A stretch of 64,000 nucleotides of DNA from Mesorhabditis belari (GCA_958450365.1 CAUEEP010000730.1:2750001-2814000); one strand, 5' to 3'. Numbered from the stretch's first letter, positions 23,178 to 34,492 are shown. Made by a program: numbers and translations. Notes: generated from the letters alone by a model not told the origin.

Positions 23178-23607
23178 GGGGGTGGGACAAATGCGACCTT
23201 TTTTTTGCGCACCTGGACATTTGCGCACCTTTTTTTTGCTGGAAAAGGCCTTAGGAAAGGCCGTAGAGCTTCGAAAATATTTCGAAAATTTTTCCATATA
23301 AGGGAATCGTATGCGTAGATTCCGAATTTCGACAAATCGGACCTCGCTGACACGTCAAATTTGGGTTAAAAAGCAAAAACTACCCAACTTAACGCTTTTC
23401 CGCAGTTTTTGCCTTTTAACCCAAATTTGACGTGTCAGCGAGGTCCGATTTGTCGAAATTCGGAATCTACGCATACGATTCCCTTATATGGAAAAATTTT
23501 CGAAATATTTTCGAAGCTCTACGGCCTTTCCTAAGGCCTTTTCCAGCAAAAAAAAGGTGCGCAAATGTCCAGGTGCGCAAAAAAAAGGTCGCATTTGTCC
23601 CACCCCC
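23178..23607. mobile_element. Foldback MITE with 8-bp target duplication (hAT-like)
   Basis: The ends GGGGGTGGGACAAATGCGACC and their complement begin two arms of about 200 bp. The arms encode the same 59-residue reading frame on opposite strands, so they are essentially identical. GAAAATTT occurs directly on both sides (23170-23177 and 23608-23615), a perfect 8-bp target duplication as made by hAT-type transposases. No transposase is inside. Confidence 0.85.
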
Positions 23608-23997
23608 GAAAATTTGCTGAAAAGTCTTTACGTAAAACTTGGTGGAAAAAAGTTTCGAGAAATAATGTACAAAATCGCGAAAATTTTTGCCTTTTTGGAT
23701 TTGATAATTTTTTGAATAGGGTGGATCTCAGAAATTATATGCACGATTAAGCAAAAAGCAGAAAAAACGGATTACGCCTAGATGAGTCTAGTTTTTTGGA
23801 GAAAGAGATTAAAATGAAACCAGTGATCTAAAATGAAAATTATACCCGGAAAAACCTGAAAAAAATGAATCGAATGTAAACAGTTGGGATGAATCGAATT
23901 TCGCTCACATAAATAAACAAATGTTACGCTGATTACTCGATGATTCGTTCATGAACACCTTGGTAAACTTTGGCTTCTCGATTTTTGAAGGTTTAGA

Positions 23998-24112
23998 ATT
24001 CGAGTGTGTTTCTCTCGACTAAAACATTTTCTCAGCATTTTAACTTTCGAAAGCTACCGGAATCTTGCCTTTGATAACGGTAATTCGAGTTTTTAGTCGA
24101 GAAGAATAAACA
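23998..24112. mobile_element. Short imperfect inverted repeat
   Basis: GTGTGTTTCTCTCGACTAAAAC on the left faces GTTTTTAGTCGAGAAGAATAAACAC on the right, around a centre near 24055. It is probably a decayed hairpin element. Confidence 0.45.
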
Positions 24113-24122
24113 CGGCTCTTGG

Positions 24123-24275
24123 CATGGGCTTTTTGTAGAAAACGAGTCAGTTTCACGTTTTAGCAAAGAGCTTTTGTTTTCTAAAGCATAGATAAAATGC
24201 TATTTCGAGCTTTAGAAAAAAAAGAGCTGTTTGCTAAAACGTGGGACTCGTTTTCTACAAAAGGCCCATGTATAC
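24123..24275. mobile_element. Hairpin element
   Basis: CATGGGCTTTTTGTAGAAAACGAGTC on the left is mirrored by GACTCGTTTTCTACAAAAGGCCCATG on the right, and the inner arms continue (ACGTTTTAGCAAAGAGCT and complement). Confidence 0.6.
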
Positions 24276-24294
24276 TCGGCTTTTTTTAATTACT

Positions 24295-24480
24295 TATCTC
24301 CTTAAAATCTGCTATAGTTGAAAAGATGCTGATCTCACCACACAAAGTTTTGAATTGAAAAGTAAAATGAATAGTGCTTAAGGCTACAGGCACGCCTATT
24401 GTTTACGAGTTTAAAAAGTGCGATTTGAAAACTTTGTGTTGAGGTCAGCAGCTAACTATAGCAGATTTTAAGGAGGTGAG
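24295..24480. mobile_element. Hairpin element
   Basis: CTCCTTAAAATCTGCTATAGTT is mirrored by AACTATAGCAGATTTTAAGGAG; the inner arms include ACACAAAGTTTT and AAAACTTTGTGT. Confidence 0.6.
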
Positions 24481-24523
24481 TCATTGAAAAGAGTCACAAA
24501 CTCACAAAATACAGTGTAGTTAT

Positions 24524-25291
24524 TAGAGTGCGTTCCTCGCGAGTAAGTAACTACTCGAGTAAAATCTGCATGAGTAATTTTTACTCGATTAATCGACGTT
24601 TTTGGTCCAGCAACTACGAGCAATCCACTTTACACGTCGAGTAAATTGAATATCTTTACATGTGAAGGGAATTTGCCACCAAATCATTTAAACGGCTGAA
24701 TATCTTTAAAAAGGGTCATATATAAGTGGTCGCTCGTGATTTTTTGCAATAATTTTGGGAGTGGGACAAATCCGACCTTTTTTTGTGCACCTGGACATTT
24801 GCGCACCTTTTTTTGCGCACCTTGCCCATTAGCACACCTTTTTTCGCGTTTTAAAAAACTCTAAAAAGCTAATATTAGCCAATTTCTATTCCAAAAGTTG
24901 TTTTTCTAGGTAATTTTAGGGCGTAGAATCGAAATTTTGACATAACAGAGCGTGTGGAACCAATTTGAAAGACAAAACGGCTAGATCAAATTACAGAAAA
25001 TTGTCGATTTTTCTCTTCGTAGAACTCCGTCCGTTTGTTTCCACAAGCTCTGATATGTCAAAATTTCGATTCTACGCCCTAAAATTACCTAGAAAAACAA
25101 CATTTGGAATAGAAATTGGCTAATATTAGCTTTTTAGAGTTTTTTAAAACGCGAAAAAAGGTGTGCTAATGGGCAAGGTGCGGAAAAAAAGGTCGCATCG
25201 GTCCCGCTCCCACAATTTTTGCTTAAAGTACGGTCATTTTTCCTAAGTATGCGTTTAAAAAAAAGGCATTACTCTTGAGGAACACACTCTA
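24524..25291. mobile_element. hAT-like MITE interrupted by another MITE
   Basis: The ends are TAGAGTGCGTTCCTCGCGAGTAA and its partly diverged complement (TTACTCTTGAGGAACACACTCTA). GTAGTTAT flanks both ends exactly (24516-24523 and 25292-25299), an 8-bp target duplication. The interior contains a complete copy of a different element (24757-25211). The right end is about 45 bp past the stop of the TMEM272-like gene, in its 3' region. Confidence 0.8.
24757..25211. mobile_element. Nested foldback MITE, same family as 23178-23607
   Basis: The ends GGGAGTGGGACAAATCCGACC and complement, followed by GCACCTGGACATTTGCGCACC, match the 23178 element. The arms are long and diverged from that copy internally (for example GCTAATATTAGCCAATTTC). 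The flanks ATAATTTT and ACAATTTT differ at one of eight bases, consistent with an old 8-bp duplication. Confidence 0.75.
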
Positions 25292-25336
25292 GTAGTTATA
25301 ATCAAAGTGAATCAACGTTTGTCATTCAAAAATCAT

Positions 25337-26542
25337 TTAAACGGGTGGTACTGTATCGTGAGCTCTTTTGAAACAAATACAACAACAACAGCAACAAATA
25401 CAACAACACATTAATGCCGCGATCGCGTAAGTTGCTGTGACGAAAACGAAACTGGAAAAAAAATGATTTTTTGTTGCATGTGGAAATGACTTTTTTTTCT
25501 CTCTTTACCTGAAATACATCATGAAACGATCACAGTTTTTCCCATTGAAATCCCCGAAACTCGTGTAAACCCAAATACTGCCAAGGATGAACCTAAAGAT
25601 GCAAGCATTTATGTATGATTGTATTTTGTTTTTTATTCTCCCACCAAATAGTGCTGAACAAATTCAAGAGTGTTTCGAAGGATTTGGCGAGACTCGGAGG
25701 GTTTTCGATTTTCTGAAATTGCAATCATTTCAATCATTTCAATCATTTCAAACGAGTACTCTCAATTTCCAATTCTCAATCTTCAACTATCCAATCCTCA
25801 CCACACGTAACTAAAAAGAAATCCCCAATATTATCCCAATTCTTGAAATATCAGCTCCAAAAGCTTCCAGGTTTTAAATAAATAGAAAACGATATATTTT
25901 TCAATGAAAACCTTCAATTTGAAGTAATATGTCATTGCGCTTTTCACGAGATGAACACTGCCTGTCACGATCAACCATTTCGGGATAATTGTTTTCAATT
26001 CACAGCTGTAATTTTTTTTTGCTTATTATTGTGTTTATGAGTGATCTGTGACCCACTTATCTATATTCACAGCTCCGATGATAATCATAACTATCGGGAA
26101 AATGTTAAGGAGAGCAATCGCAATCATTGCAGTCACTTAAATGTTGAGAGTCTTATTTTCTTTGATTTTTTTTTCACATACCTGTTCCAGTGATCGTTTT
26201 CCATGCTCGTCCCAAAAATGAAAACAATCCTTTTGGATCTTCCACCTAGGAAATTTTCTTGAAATTGTATTTTACAAAAGTAATGAAATAAACCTGTCTG
26301 AATTCTCCATAGAGTGAATCATATGATGGAGGAGCTAAATAGAGTTGCGTTTAAAAGTAAAAAAAAAATCCTGGTTACATTTTAATGTTCTTATGGTATT
26401 CACAACAAAGCTAAATGCCACATAGTTATCATTTTTGTCCCATTATGAACTTTAGCCATTCATACAAACCATCGGTATTTGAGACTTCATAAGATGGAGG
26501 CAAATCAGCTCCAAAAGGAGGCGCTGTAGGCTGAGGCATCAT
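25337..26542 (-). CDS. TMEM272-like four-pass membrane protein with PPSY motifs
   Basis: Small integral membrane protein of unknown function. Seven exons join in phase: 26542 (MMPQPTAPP, LPPSYEV), APPSYDSLYGEFR, a VEDPKGLFSFLGRAW exon, TM1 (LLNIFPIVMIIIGAVNI), TM2 at 26005-25911 (CELKTIIPKWLIVTGSVHLV), TM3 (25712-25645 and next; LFSTIWFILGSIWVY, then CDRFMMYF) and TM4 with a CCCICCCCCICF run (possible palmitoylation) ending HDTVPPV, stop at 25337. The two PPSY motifs near the N-terminus are candidate WW-domain or NEDD4 ligase docking sites (inference). The ATG follows a TTTCAG acceptor. The gene lies 364 bp downstream of EAPP on the same strand, so an operon is possible. Part of the TM1 exon has been copied into an EAPP intron. 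Confidence 0.8.
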
Positions 26543-26906
26543 TGTTCTGAAATAATTCATGCATAAATTTTGAGGAATATCAAATTGGTTAAGCAAAATA
26601 TAAAGTGAATGCTTGGTGTTGTTTCAATCAATCACACTTAAAAATTACCTGACGAAACAGCTGAAATATGGTGTAAACAATGGCACAATGAAAATAAGCT
26701 CGCTCTTGAAAGGAAAAGAGCAAAAAGGAAATGCGTCGATAGGTGCATTTCGTTGGCCCATATGATGCATACTCTTCACACTGATGCATCATCAATGTCT
26801 TTACAACGGTAAAAACTATGTTTGTCTTTAATAACGATATTTGATTGTGCGATTCCTCGATATGCATTAATATATATAGAACCATTTATCAAGTATCACA
26901 ACAAAA

Positions 26907-29271
26907 TTAAGCGTAACCCGAAAGAACGTTGAAAAAATGATAAACTTCTTCCAAATCGACCACTCCAACAGAAGTCTTGCAAACGACACATCGAACTGGA
27001 TAAAAGAGATCTCTATCGCCGAATTGATGCTAAATAAAATTAATTAATACCAAGTACTAGTATGCTTGGGGCCCACTTTTTTTCCGAGTTAAACACTTTT
27101 TCAGAGGTTTTCGAGGGTTCTGAGTTCGAATTTGTCAAAATTTCAATAAGTTTGCTTATTATTAACGTGCCATAATATAATAACGCATCTCAGGCGGGGT
27201 TGCACTTAGGTAGATTTGGGAGTGCGTAAGCTCTCCAGAGGTAGTTCGGGTTCAGTCCCATCTACTTCCCAGAAAGCTTGCAGCACTTACTCCAACCCGA
27301 GCCTACCTAAGTGCACACCCGCCTGACATGCATTATTATATTATGGCATGTTAATAATATGAAAATAAAACGAAAAAAGTTACGAACAATTTGGGATCAA
27401 ACTAGCCCCATTGAAGTGCCCCACACCCCCGAAAACTGATAACAATTTTTTGTCTAAACTCTCTTTTTTGAATGAAAACAACCTATCCAAATAGAACGAA
27501 AACGAAACGAATTTTGACGAATTCGAACTCGGCACCCTCGGTGTTTAAACCCGCGGAAAAGTGTTTAACTTGGAAAAAAGTACCCTCCCCCAAGCATATT
27601 AGTACCTAATAATAACCTAATTAAAAAGACCACTGGTTTACTCATGATCAATGATATGTAAAAGTAAAATTTAGTTTTTTACGTCTTAGTGATTACAGTC
27701 AAAGGATTACTTCGACTCCAGATTTCTTTTCTTTTCGCCTCTTATTTCTTTTTGTTTTGCCCGTTTCCTCAACCGTCATCAGCTCGTCAACAACTTCGAC
27801 ATTTTCTACAAACATCGCCCTGAAATATGCAAATATCATACACTTTCAATACGCAATTTTTTGCTTTAGTTTAAAAGGCATCAAGGAGTCGAAGGCTAAT
27901 CAAAATTAAAATACCTAAGTAGATTATATAAAAGCCGCCCGGTATTTTTTGCTTATTATTGTGTTTATGAGTGATCTCTGACTCACTTATGTATATTTAC
28001 AGTTCCGATGATAATCATAGCTATCGGGAAAATGTTAAGCAGAGCAATCACAATCATCAGTCACCTACCGGTATTGATTCTTGTAAATTTCATGGCGTTG
28101 ACAATCCCGTGTGAGCAGTGACATACAACCGGGACAAGAAAGAACTGCGTCCGATTCATCATCTATCTAAATCATTCATGAATAATTGCAAACAATCTGG
28201 CCTAACTAATATGAACAAATTAATGCATTACGACCTCAAAAGCATATAAAAATTCCGCAAAAAATAATTAACTAACTTTTGCTCGACTTTCCTTGCCAGA
28301 AGCACTCGAATTTCCTTGTTCATCTTTTTTCATTCCTTTGCTTTGTCGTCGCTTTTCAGCAATCCACCTAAAATAATGCGATAATCTGTGAATAAAAAAA
28401 AAGAGAAACCTTTCATTATCTTCATCTTCGTCTGAGTCATAGAAATCAGGTTTCTCTTCTTTCTAAAAGGAAAAGATTATTTTTACTAATAGGAAAAAAC
28501 AACAACTCAAAGTAAAATACCTCTTTAAGTTGAGCCTTTGCCATTTTAAGAATGGGATTCGTCTCATCCCCGTCTTTTGCATCTCCCATTTCAACATCTT
28601 CATTTATAGTGACCTGATAAATTAAGCATAATAACTTGATGCAAATTATGTAACAGCACCTTCTTCTGTTTCTTTGGCGATTTGGTATCTTTTGAAGCTG
28701 GCGTGCTTTTAGTATCTTTTGAAGTACCTAAAGTAAAGCAATAAGAAAATACGATTTATTTTAACTACCAGGAAGCGACGTTTCCATCTCGTTGTCCGTA
28801 GTTGGGTCAACAAGCTGGGGAAGTTCGTCCTAAAGCTGAAATAAAAACAACAAAAATTTTAAAGGTTTACCTTTGTGAGATCTTGATTTGAACCACCCAT
28901 GTGTTTGCGTGCGTATTCTGAAATGCTATCATCCAAATCGCTCTCCATTTCATCAACGAATTCATCTCTTTCTAAAAATGGTCATTCTTTGCGTTAAACG
29001 GCTAAACATTTAATTAGAATAGTTAAAAGATATACAAAAACACTAACTATCCCATACCTTTTTCTTTTTCACTTCTTTACAATTCGGAATGCCGGCGAGC
29101 CGCTTCAATTCGTGCTGCAGCTCGTCATCAGAACTAAATCATAAACCTAACATCTTGCAAACAGAAAAATTAAAAATACCTCGAATCATAGTCGCTCTCG
29201 ACTGCTGGCCGTCCAATTTCGCCGACATAATAGTCGTCTTCCAAACGTTGAAGTGGCTGTAGGCGGTCCAT
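26907..29271 (-). CDS. EAPP: EAPP-like protein (E2F-associated phosphoprotein)
   Basis: EAPP is a nuclear phosphoprotein linked to E2F-dependent transcription. About 12 exons on minus begin [17 protein letters not shown] and pass through acidic, Lys-rich segments. The conserved C-terminal domain follows: [23 protein letters not shown], then [13 protein letters not shown], then [16 protein letters not shown] and [10 protein letters not shown], with the CxxC pairs of the family and stop TAA at 26907. The ATG directly follows a TTTTTAG acceptor. Two introns are unusual: one holds a 550-bp foldback element (27055-27604) and one holds a copy of a neighbouring gene's exon (27946-28070). It is divergent from bbs-9. 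Confidence 0.85.
27055..27604. mobile_element. Large foldback element with an inner inverted repeat, in an EAPP intron
   Basis: The outer arms (TACTAGTATGCTTGGGG and complement) continue inward as GAGTTCGAATTTGTCAAAATT opposite its match near 27510. Inside, a second perfect-looking hairpin (27157-27360; TAATATAATAACGCATCTCAGG arms) is probably a nested element. No clear target duplication was found for the outer ends. Confidence 0.65.
27946..28070 (-). pseudogene. Copied exon of the TMEM272-like gene inside an EAPP intron
   Basis: About 125 bp matching the TM1 exon and adjoining intron of the gene 1.9 kb away (26021-26142), roughly 90% identical by eye, same orientation. It keeps LLNIFPI-MIIIG-VNI and its 5' splice site but has lost two bases near its start. 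It begins immediately beyond the 5' splice site of the EAPP exon ending near 28071. Confidence 0.75.
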
Positions 29272-29717
29272 CTAAAAATCAGCAATTAGAGAAACTGGAA
29301 AAGAAAGCAATAAACACTCACAAAAGAAAAAAATATACCCATCTTATTAAACTTATTAAAATTTGTGAGAGAAAAAGAAACACAATGGGAATTTCGAAAG
29401 AAAAACGACGAGAGGCTACTAATTACACATTAGCACTTGAAAAGCACTTTGCATTGAGTTTACATTGGGTAGCTAAAGAACTTAGAAGAACTTTACATTA
29501 TTTACGCAATTTTTTACTGTTGAAAAGTTGAACGGATAAAAATGGATAAAAAAACAATGTCCCAATTGACATCAAAGAATTAAACAACATTTGAAAACCC
29601 GCGAACAATCACCATGGGAACAAGAAAATACAGAGGGTAATGAGAAAATCGCTTATAGGACAAGTTTTTGTCTTTAATTCAACAAAACCATTTCTAACAT
29701 AACTCAGAAAGTCTAAA
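29272..29717. promoter_or_regulatory. Divergent intergenic region between EAPP and bbs-9
   Basis: 446 bp between the two start codons, AT-rich. It must hold both promoters. I could not identify an X-box (the RFX site typical of nematode ciliary genes) with confidence. Confidence 0.4.
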
Positions 29718-32700
29718 ATGTCACTTTTCAAATTAAATGAATGGTATTCAAATATTTTTCCGACAGCTACTTCCATTGCAACCGGCGAGTTGACAAAAGG
29801 AAGAGGTGACTGAAAATGAAAATATTGAAAGAAAATGAATTTAGATCAACTATGTGTTGGTACGGAAGAGGGTTTGATTATTGTTGTCGATCCGGGAGGA
29901 AACCGGGGACGAGGAGAGGAATCCGTACTTGTACAACATCACCTCAATTTACCCATTATACAGGTGATATTGCAAAAACGGTTTTATATTTTAAAGCAGC
30001 TAAACATCATGTTCATTGAATTTCATTACATTTTCACAGTCATTGCATGTGCCCCTTTTAGCTTGCGATCGGAGAATTTGTCTCTGCTATTGACACGAAG
30101 TTACTCGCCGTGCTTTGCCCTCATCATCTGCTCCTCTTTCGACTTGTTCAATGTACTGTAATTATTCGAATCGTACGTACAGTTAGATATCTAAAGTTGC
30201 TAGAGCTCTTTTTCAAGATATTATCAAATTTCAGCTACAAGTGATGGTGCGACGACTAAACTTGAAGAAGTTTATACACATGCGTTAACTGGTAAAGCCC
30301 CAATTTGGATTACTTTTCTAAAAAGATTCTAGAAGCTTCATACAATATGTGTGCTGTGCCGGGCCGTAATCCCCAGTTATTTGTGCAAGGAGTCTCTTGC
30401 AGTCTTACATTATTTCAAGGAGAAGAGTGTGTATTTCAAAGAGCTCCAATCCCAGCTCTTCATCCGGGTCCTCTCGTTTATTGCAAGGCTTCCGAATCAT
30501 TACTCATCACAAATGCTGGCCGAGTAAAAAGTGTTAAATAATTAAGTGAATGTGATTTAGATAAATTCTGTGAAATTCAGTCTCTTAGCAAGTGTCAGCA
30601 ATACGGGAAAAAAGATTACGGTAATGGATACGGAAAACGTAATGAAAAAGGGAATTCAGTTCGATTGGTCATTGAATGTGGGCGATATGGCGTTAGATAT
30701 GGTGGTGGCTGAATGGCCTGCAGTACAAGTAGAATTCAAGAATACGGCATTTAGATAAGATACGGTATTTAGCCATCAATCATTGTGTTGTGTCGAAGAA
30801 TTGTCTTTTGTTTAACATCCGGTGGAAATGTTCGCTATACAATTCATTTGGAAGCAATTGGCCTCTCTTTGCTTGTCTATAATACTTGTTAGTTTTTCAA
30901 TTTTTCACTTCATTTCTTATAAACTTGAAATTTCAGTGAATTCTTCTAAAGTTCACATGTGCATTGCAACCTCGATCAACACAGTTCTGCTCTATAGTGA
31001 CAACGATCTCATCTGGAATTTTCAAATGCGCTTTCCACCAGTGCAAATGAAACTTGGAAACTTTAGGTTTAGAAAATGATTTTTGAAAGGTTAAATGGTA
31101 AAGATTATTTAGCTTATTTATTTACCGTAAATACTGTAATAGTACCCCACCCCCATAATGACGGTGCGGAGTGTCGCGTAGTCTAGCTTTGAACGCGTTT
31201 TTCTCGACACTGATTTATGCTATATTGCGGGCTTGGGTATCAAAAAAATAGCTGAAATTCAGGGCTATTTTTTCATACCAAAGACACATTTTTTGAAAGT
31301 ACGGGCGCTTTGAAAAAATGAAATACTAAACAACTTTTGCGACTACGCGACTGTACGAGAGGGGTGGGGTACTATTACAGTATTTACGGTAGGTAAATAT
31401 AAAATATTAATATTTAGCGAACCATACCAAAATCTTCTTTCATTTCTTTCGAGTGATGGACGAGTGGTTACTGGGTTTGAAAAAAAACATAGAAAATCTT
31501 TAAAACTAAAAACGTCTTTAGCTATCTTGGAACGGAACCTTCTTTATATCGTCTACCATTACCTCCAACTCGATTTGTCGATTTTGAAGAGAAGAATCGA
31601 CATTTGTCTGCTATGGAAAAAGCTTTAAACTCGAATTCATCCACTAGTGCGTCGCTCTATACAGAAACAAATTCAAGCTCATGTTCAGAAAATGAGAATC
31701 AAGCAAGTCTTCAACTACGCGCAGAATGGGATTCTCTTGATCGGCCATCGGTTTTCCCTCCAATAATTTTTTTGAGCTAATGCTCTAAATTTTAGAGAGC
31801 CTACAATGTTCCATCAGATGTACCCTCACTTACATTGAGACTTTCTTCAGAAGATGGTAATTTTGCAAATGGTCACTATCAAGTCAATGTTCGATCGTCT
31901 TTTCAAATACAACAAAATCACTTTGTTTTAACCGGTAAATTGTTGTTTTCCCAGAAATTCCCCCTTATTTCTTTTTTTGTAGCCGATGAATTTCCGCTGT
32001 CAATCATCCTATTTATAAATCCAATTCATCCGCCGACTAGTCTCAATGTTCACATTACCGTACATCACACGCGGACTCAATGTTAGTAAATAAAAAAAAA
32101 GCAGTGTAAACCTATATTTTTATAGCTTAATTTTAGTAAGTGGAATCATTTCACAAGAGCTTCCATTGGAGCTTCTATTTCGGGCTTGTGGAGCCGAACG
32201 AAATGCCAACTACAAGATCACAATTGATGCTGATCGAGCCCCATTATCTCTACCGCAAATCTTTCCAGGTCCTAAGCCTAAGCTGAGCCTAAGCCTAAGC
32301 TGAGCCTAAGCCTAAGCCTCAGCCTAAGCCTCAGCCTAAGCCTAAGCTAAGCCTAAGCCTAAGCTGAGCCTAAGCCTAAGCCTCAGCCTAAGCCTCAGCC
32401 TAGCCCAAGCTAAGCCTAAGCCTAAGCTGAGCCAAGCCAAGCCCAGCCTAAGCCTCAGCCTAAGCCTAAGCTAAGCCTAAGCCTAAGCTGAGCCTAAGCC
32501 TAAGCCTCAGCCTAAGCCTCAGCCTAAGCCTAAGCTAAGCCTAAGCCTAAGCTGAGCCTAAGCCTAAGCCTCAGCCTAAGCCTCAGCCTAAGCCTAAGTT
32601 TTTCCTTTCAAGTTTTTCTTTTATTTCAAAAATTGTTTTTTAGAAATGAACTCTGAAAATCCAGTTTCCCTTGGTCTTCAAGTATATGGTAGTGACGCTA

Positions 32701-34220
32701 TCGTTTCTGTATTCACAGCAAACAAATCAAGTGTCAATCTTTTTAAAAAAAAGAAGCATAGAAATGTTAATAGATCGATATCGAATACAATCGGATCACG
32801 CGGGATTGTTGTTGGTGGTTGCAAAGACACTCGCTGATCGCATCAGAAATCTCCAGGTTCACAAAAAGATCGATAAAAAACTAAACTTATTTAGCCAAAT
32901 GTCCATCTCACCGCTCCAATTCCTCTAGAATATCTGATACCAAAATTTGAAGAATATTTAGAAGTAAACTGATAAGCTGATTCTTTTTTTACAAAAGTTT
33001 AGTTCGAAGAAAAATATGCTGAAGAACGGAAAGAAATTGAACGAAAGACGAAAGAAATGAGGGCTATTAATGGTAAAATGAACGAAATAGAACGCCATCG
33101 TTGATGAACGTACACTCGCGTAGTCTAACTTTGAGCGCCCTGTTCTCCGCGCTGATTTAAGCCACAGTGTTCACTTGGGTTTCAAATGATAGCCCTTGAA
33201 ATCTAGTATTTTTTTTGGTACCAAAGCGTAGTTAGAAAAAAAATCTAGAGGCTGAGAAAAAAATGATTTTCTAAAAGGAAGTTAGACTAAGCGACGGTAC
33301 AATGGCGTTCTATTAGAGTATTTACGGTATGTACATAAGAGAATTTCGAAAAATTTAGCCTTAATCGTGACAAAGACCCGATCAGCAAAACAGGAACCGA
33401 CCGCGCACATCGACATGCTTTTCAACGCTTCACATGAAAAAGTTATCGAGAAACTGCGGATGATGTCAATTTTTTCTCTATTTAGCTAATCTCAATGTTA
33501 GATGCTCATATGATATCTCAAGATAAACTACGATCATTGAAAGTATTGATCTCATCTCTTCTTGGTCTTCTCGGTTTTCTGCTTGCTCTCAATGGAGTAG
33601 ACACTCAGATTTCTGCTTATATTTTTGCTGACACAAATCAGGTAGAAGAATCATTTTATAAAAAGATCACAAATATCGTGAAGTGCACAAGTGATGGCTA
33701 CAAGTTATATCGTGAAATGCTCCTTTACCACACTTGTATCATTTCAGATTAGTGTCGCTAGCTTAAGAATAAATAAACTAAACTCTAAAAACTTAAAAAA
33801 AAAATAAACTTGTGATGTATGATACATAATCTAAGTCAAAAAAATTCGTTAGAGCCATGAAAAAGCTCAATTTCTTAATTATAATCGTATTTTACTCAAA
33901 AATAACTAAAATAACTTTAGGGAGTGAAAGAAAGATTAGCTTGGGCATCAAATAGTTATGATAATGATGTGGGACGAATGCTGAATGCACTTTGTCATAA
34001 TACGGTAAGTGCTCAGAATTATGTGGATTTATGAAATGATTAGGCTAAACAATTATCAAATATAACGGAAGAGGAAGAAGATGAGGAAGATTATAACGAA
34101 AAAGAAAACGAAAAGAATGAAGCAAAGAAATCAGAAGAGAGTGAATTTGCATTGGGGTCTCATCAAGTGGCAACCTCTGCTCAACCACCCATTATTTTCC
34201 ATACTCAAGATGATGAATAG
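29718..34220 (+). CDS. bbs-9: BBSome subunit BBS9 (PTHB1)
   Basis: BBS9 is a core subunit of the BBSome, which moves membrane proteins in cilia. The protein starts MSLFKLNEWYSNIFP (BBS9 starts MSLFKARDWWS). It has N-terminal beta-propeller segments (LCVGTEEGLIIVVDPGG, QLFVQGVSCSLTLFQGEECVF, HPGPLVYCKASESLLI, IQFDWSLNVGDMALDMVV), the middle region ending YLGTEPSLYRLPLPP, an appendage region (QELPLELLFRACGAERN), NRYRIQSDHAGLLLVV, and helical C-terminal exons (EKYAEERKEIERKTKEMRAI, LRSLKVLISSLLGLL, GVKERLAWASNSYDNDVGRML). An acidic tail ends at TAG 34218-34220. Introns carry two MITEs and a telomere-like array (32269-32643). AATAAA occurs at 34321. Confidence 0.9.
31123..31391. mobile_element. 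MITE B3 (TAATAGTACCCCAC subfamily), complete ends
   Basis: The ends are TACCGTAAATACTGTAATAG and its exact complement ACTATTACAGTATTTACGGTA; TA abuts each end. Internal arms TCGCGTAGTCTAGCTTTG and TGCGACTACGCGACTGTACG. This is the best-preserved copy of its subfamily, in a bbs-9 intron. Confidence 0.85.
32271..32598. repeat. Interstitial telomere-like array (GCCTAA/TTAGGC and variants)
   Basis: About 330 bp built of GCCTAA hexamers, the complement of the nematode telomere repeat TTAGGC, mixed with GCTGAG- and CCTCAG-type variants. The variants recur in a higher-order period of roughly 60-70 bp, repeated about five times. The array fills nearly the whole 375-bp bbs-9 intron 32269-32643, starting right after the 5' splice site. 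Confidence 0.9.
33074..33329. mobile_element. MITE B4 (AATAGAACGCCA subfamily)
   Basis: The right end GGCGTTCTATTAGAGTATTTACGGTA is intact; the left end is decayed to GGTAAAATGAACGAAATAGAACGCCA. Internal CTCGCGTAGTCTAACTTTG matches B5. The left end coincides with the 5' splice site of the bbs-9 intron, so almost the whole intron is MITE. Confidence 0.75.
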
Positions 34221-34492
34221 TAAAAAAATGTTTAAAACAAATCAATTTCAAAGATTTCTTTTATTTTGTGATGTTTTTTTTCTGTCAATTTAACGCAACG
34301 TCAATTAACTTTTAATAAGAAATAAATTTATTGTGAAAGCGTGCAATTTTGAGCGAGAACAGTTGCAAACATTATGTACATCAATTGACAGAAAAGAAGA
34401 AAAAGAATTGCATTCAAAATTGAGAGAATCTTTTCTAAAAGTTGAATAATAAAATTTCGTTTAAATTCTTTGTAAACTCACTTTTTCTTGGC

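Noticed and set aside
23123..23620. Mirror-image ORFs starting MSARSDLSKFG
   Set aside because: The same frame occurs in both arms of a foldback element; there is no start context, no family and no splice sites.
26035..26142. Stop of the TMEM272-like gene at 26035
   Set aside because: A GATAA|gtgggt donor before it leads in phase to four more exons with the remaining three membrane helices.
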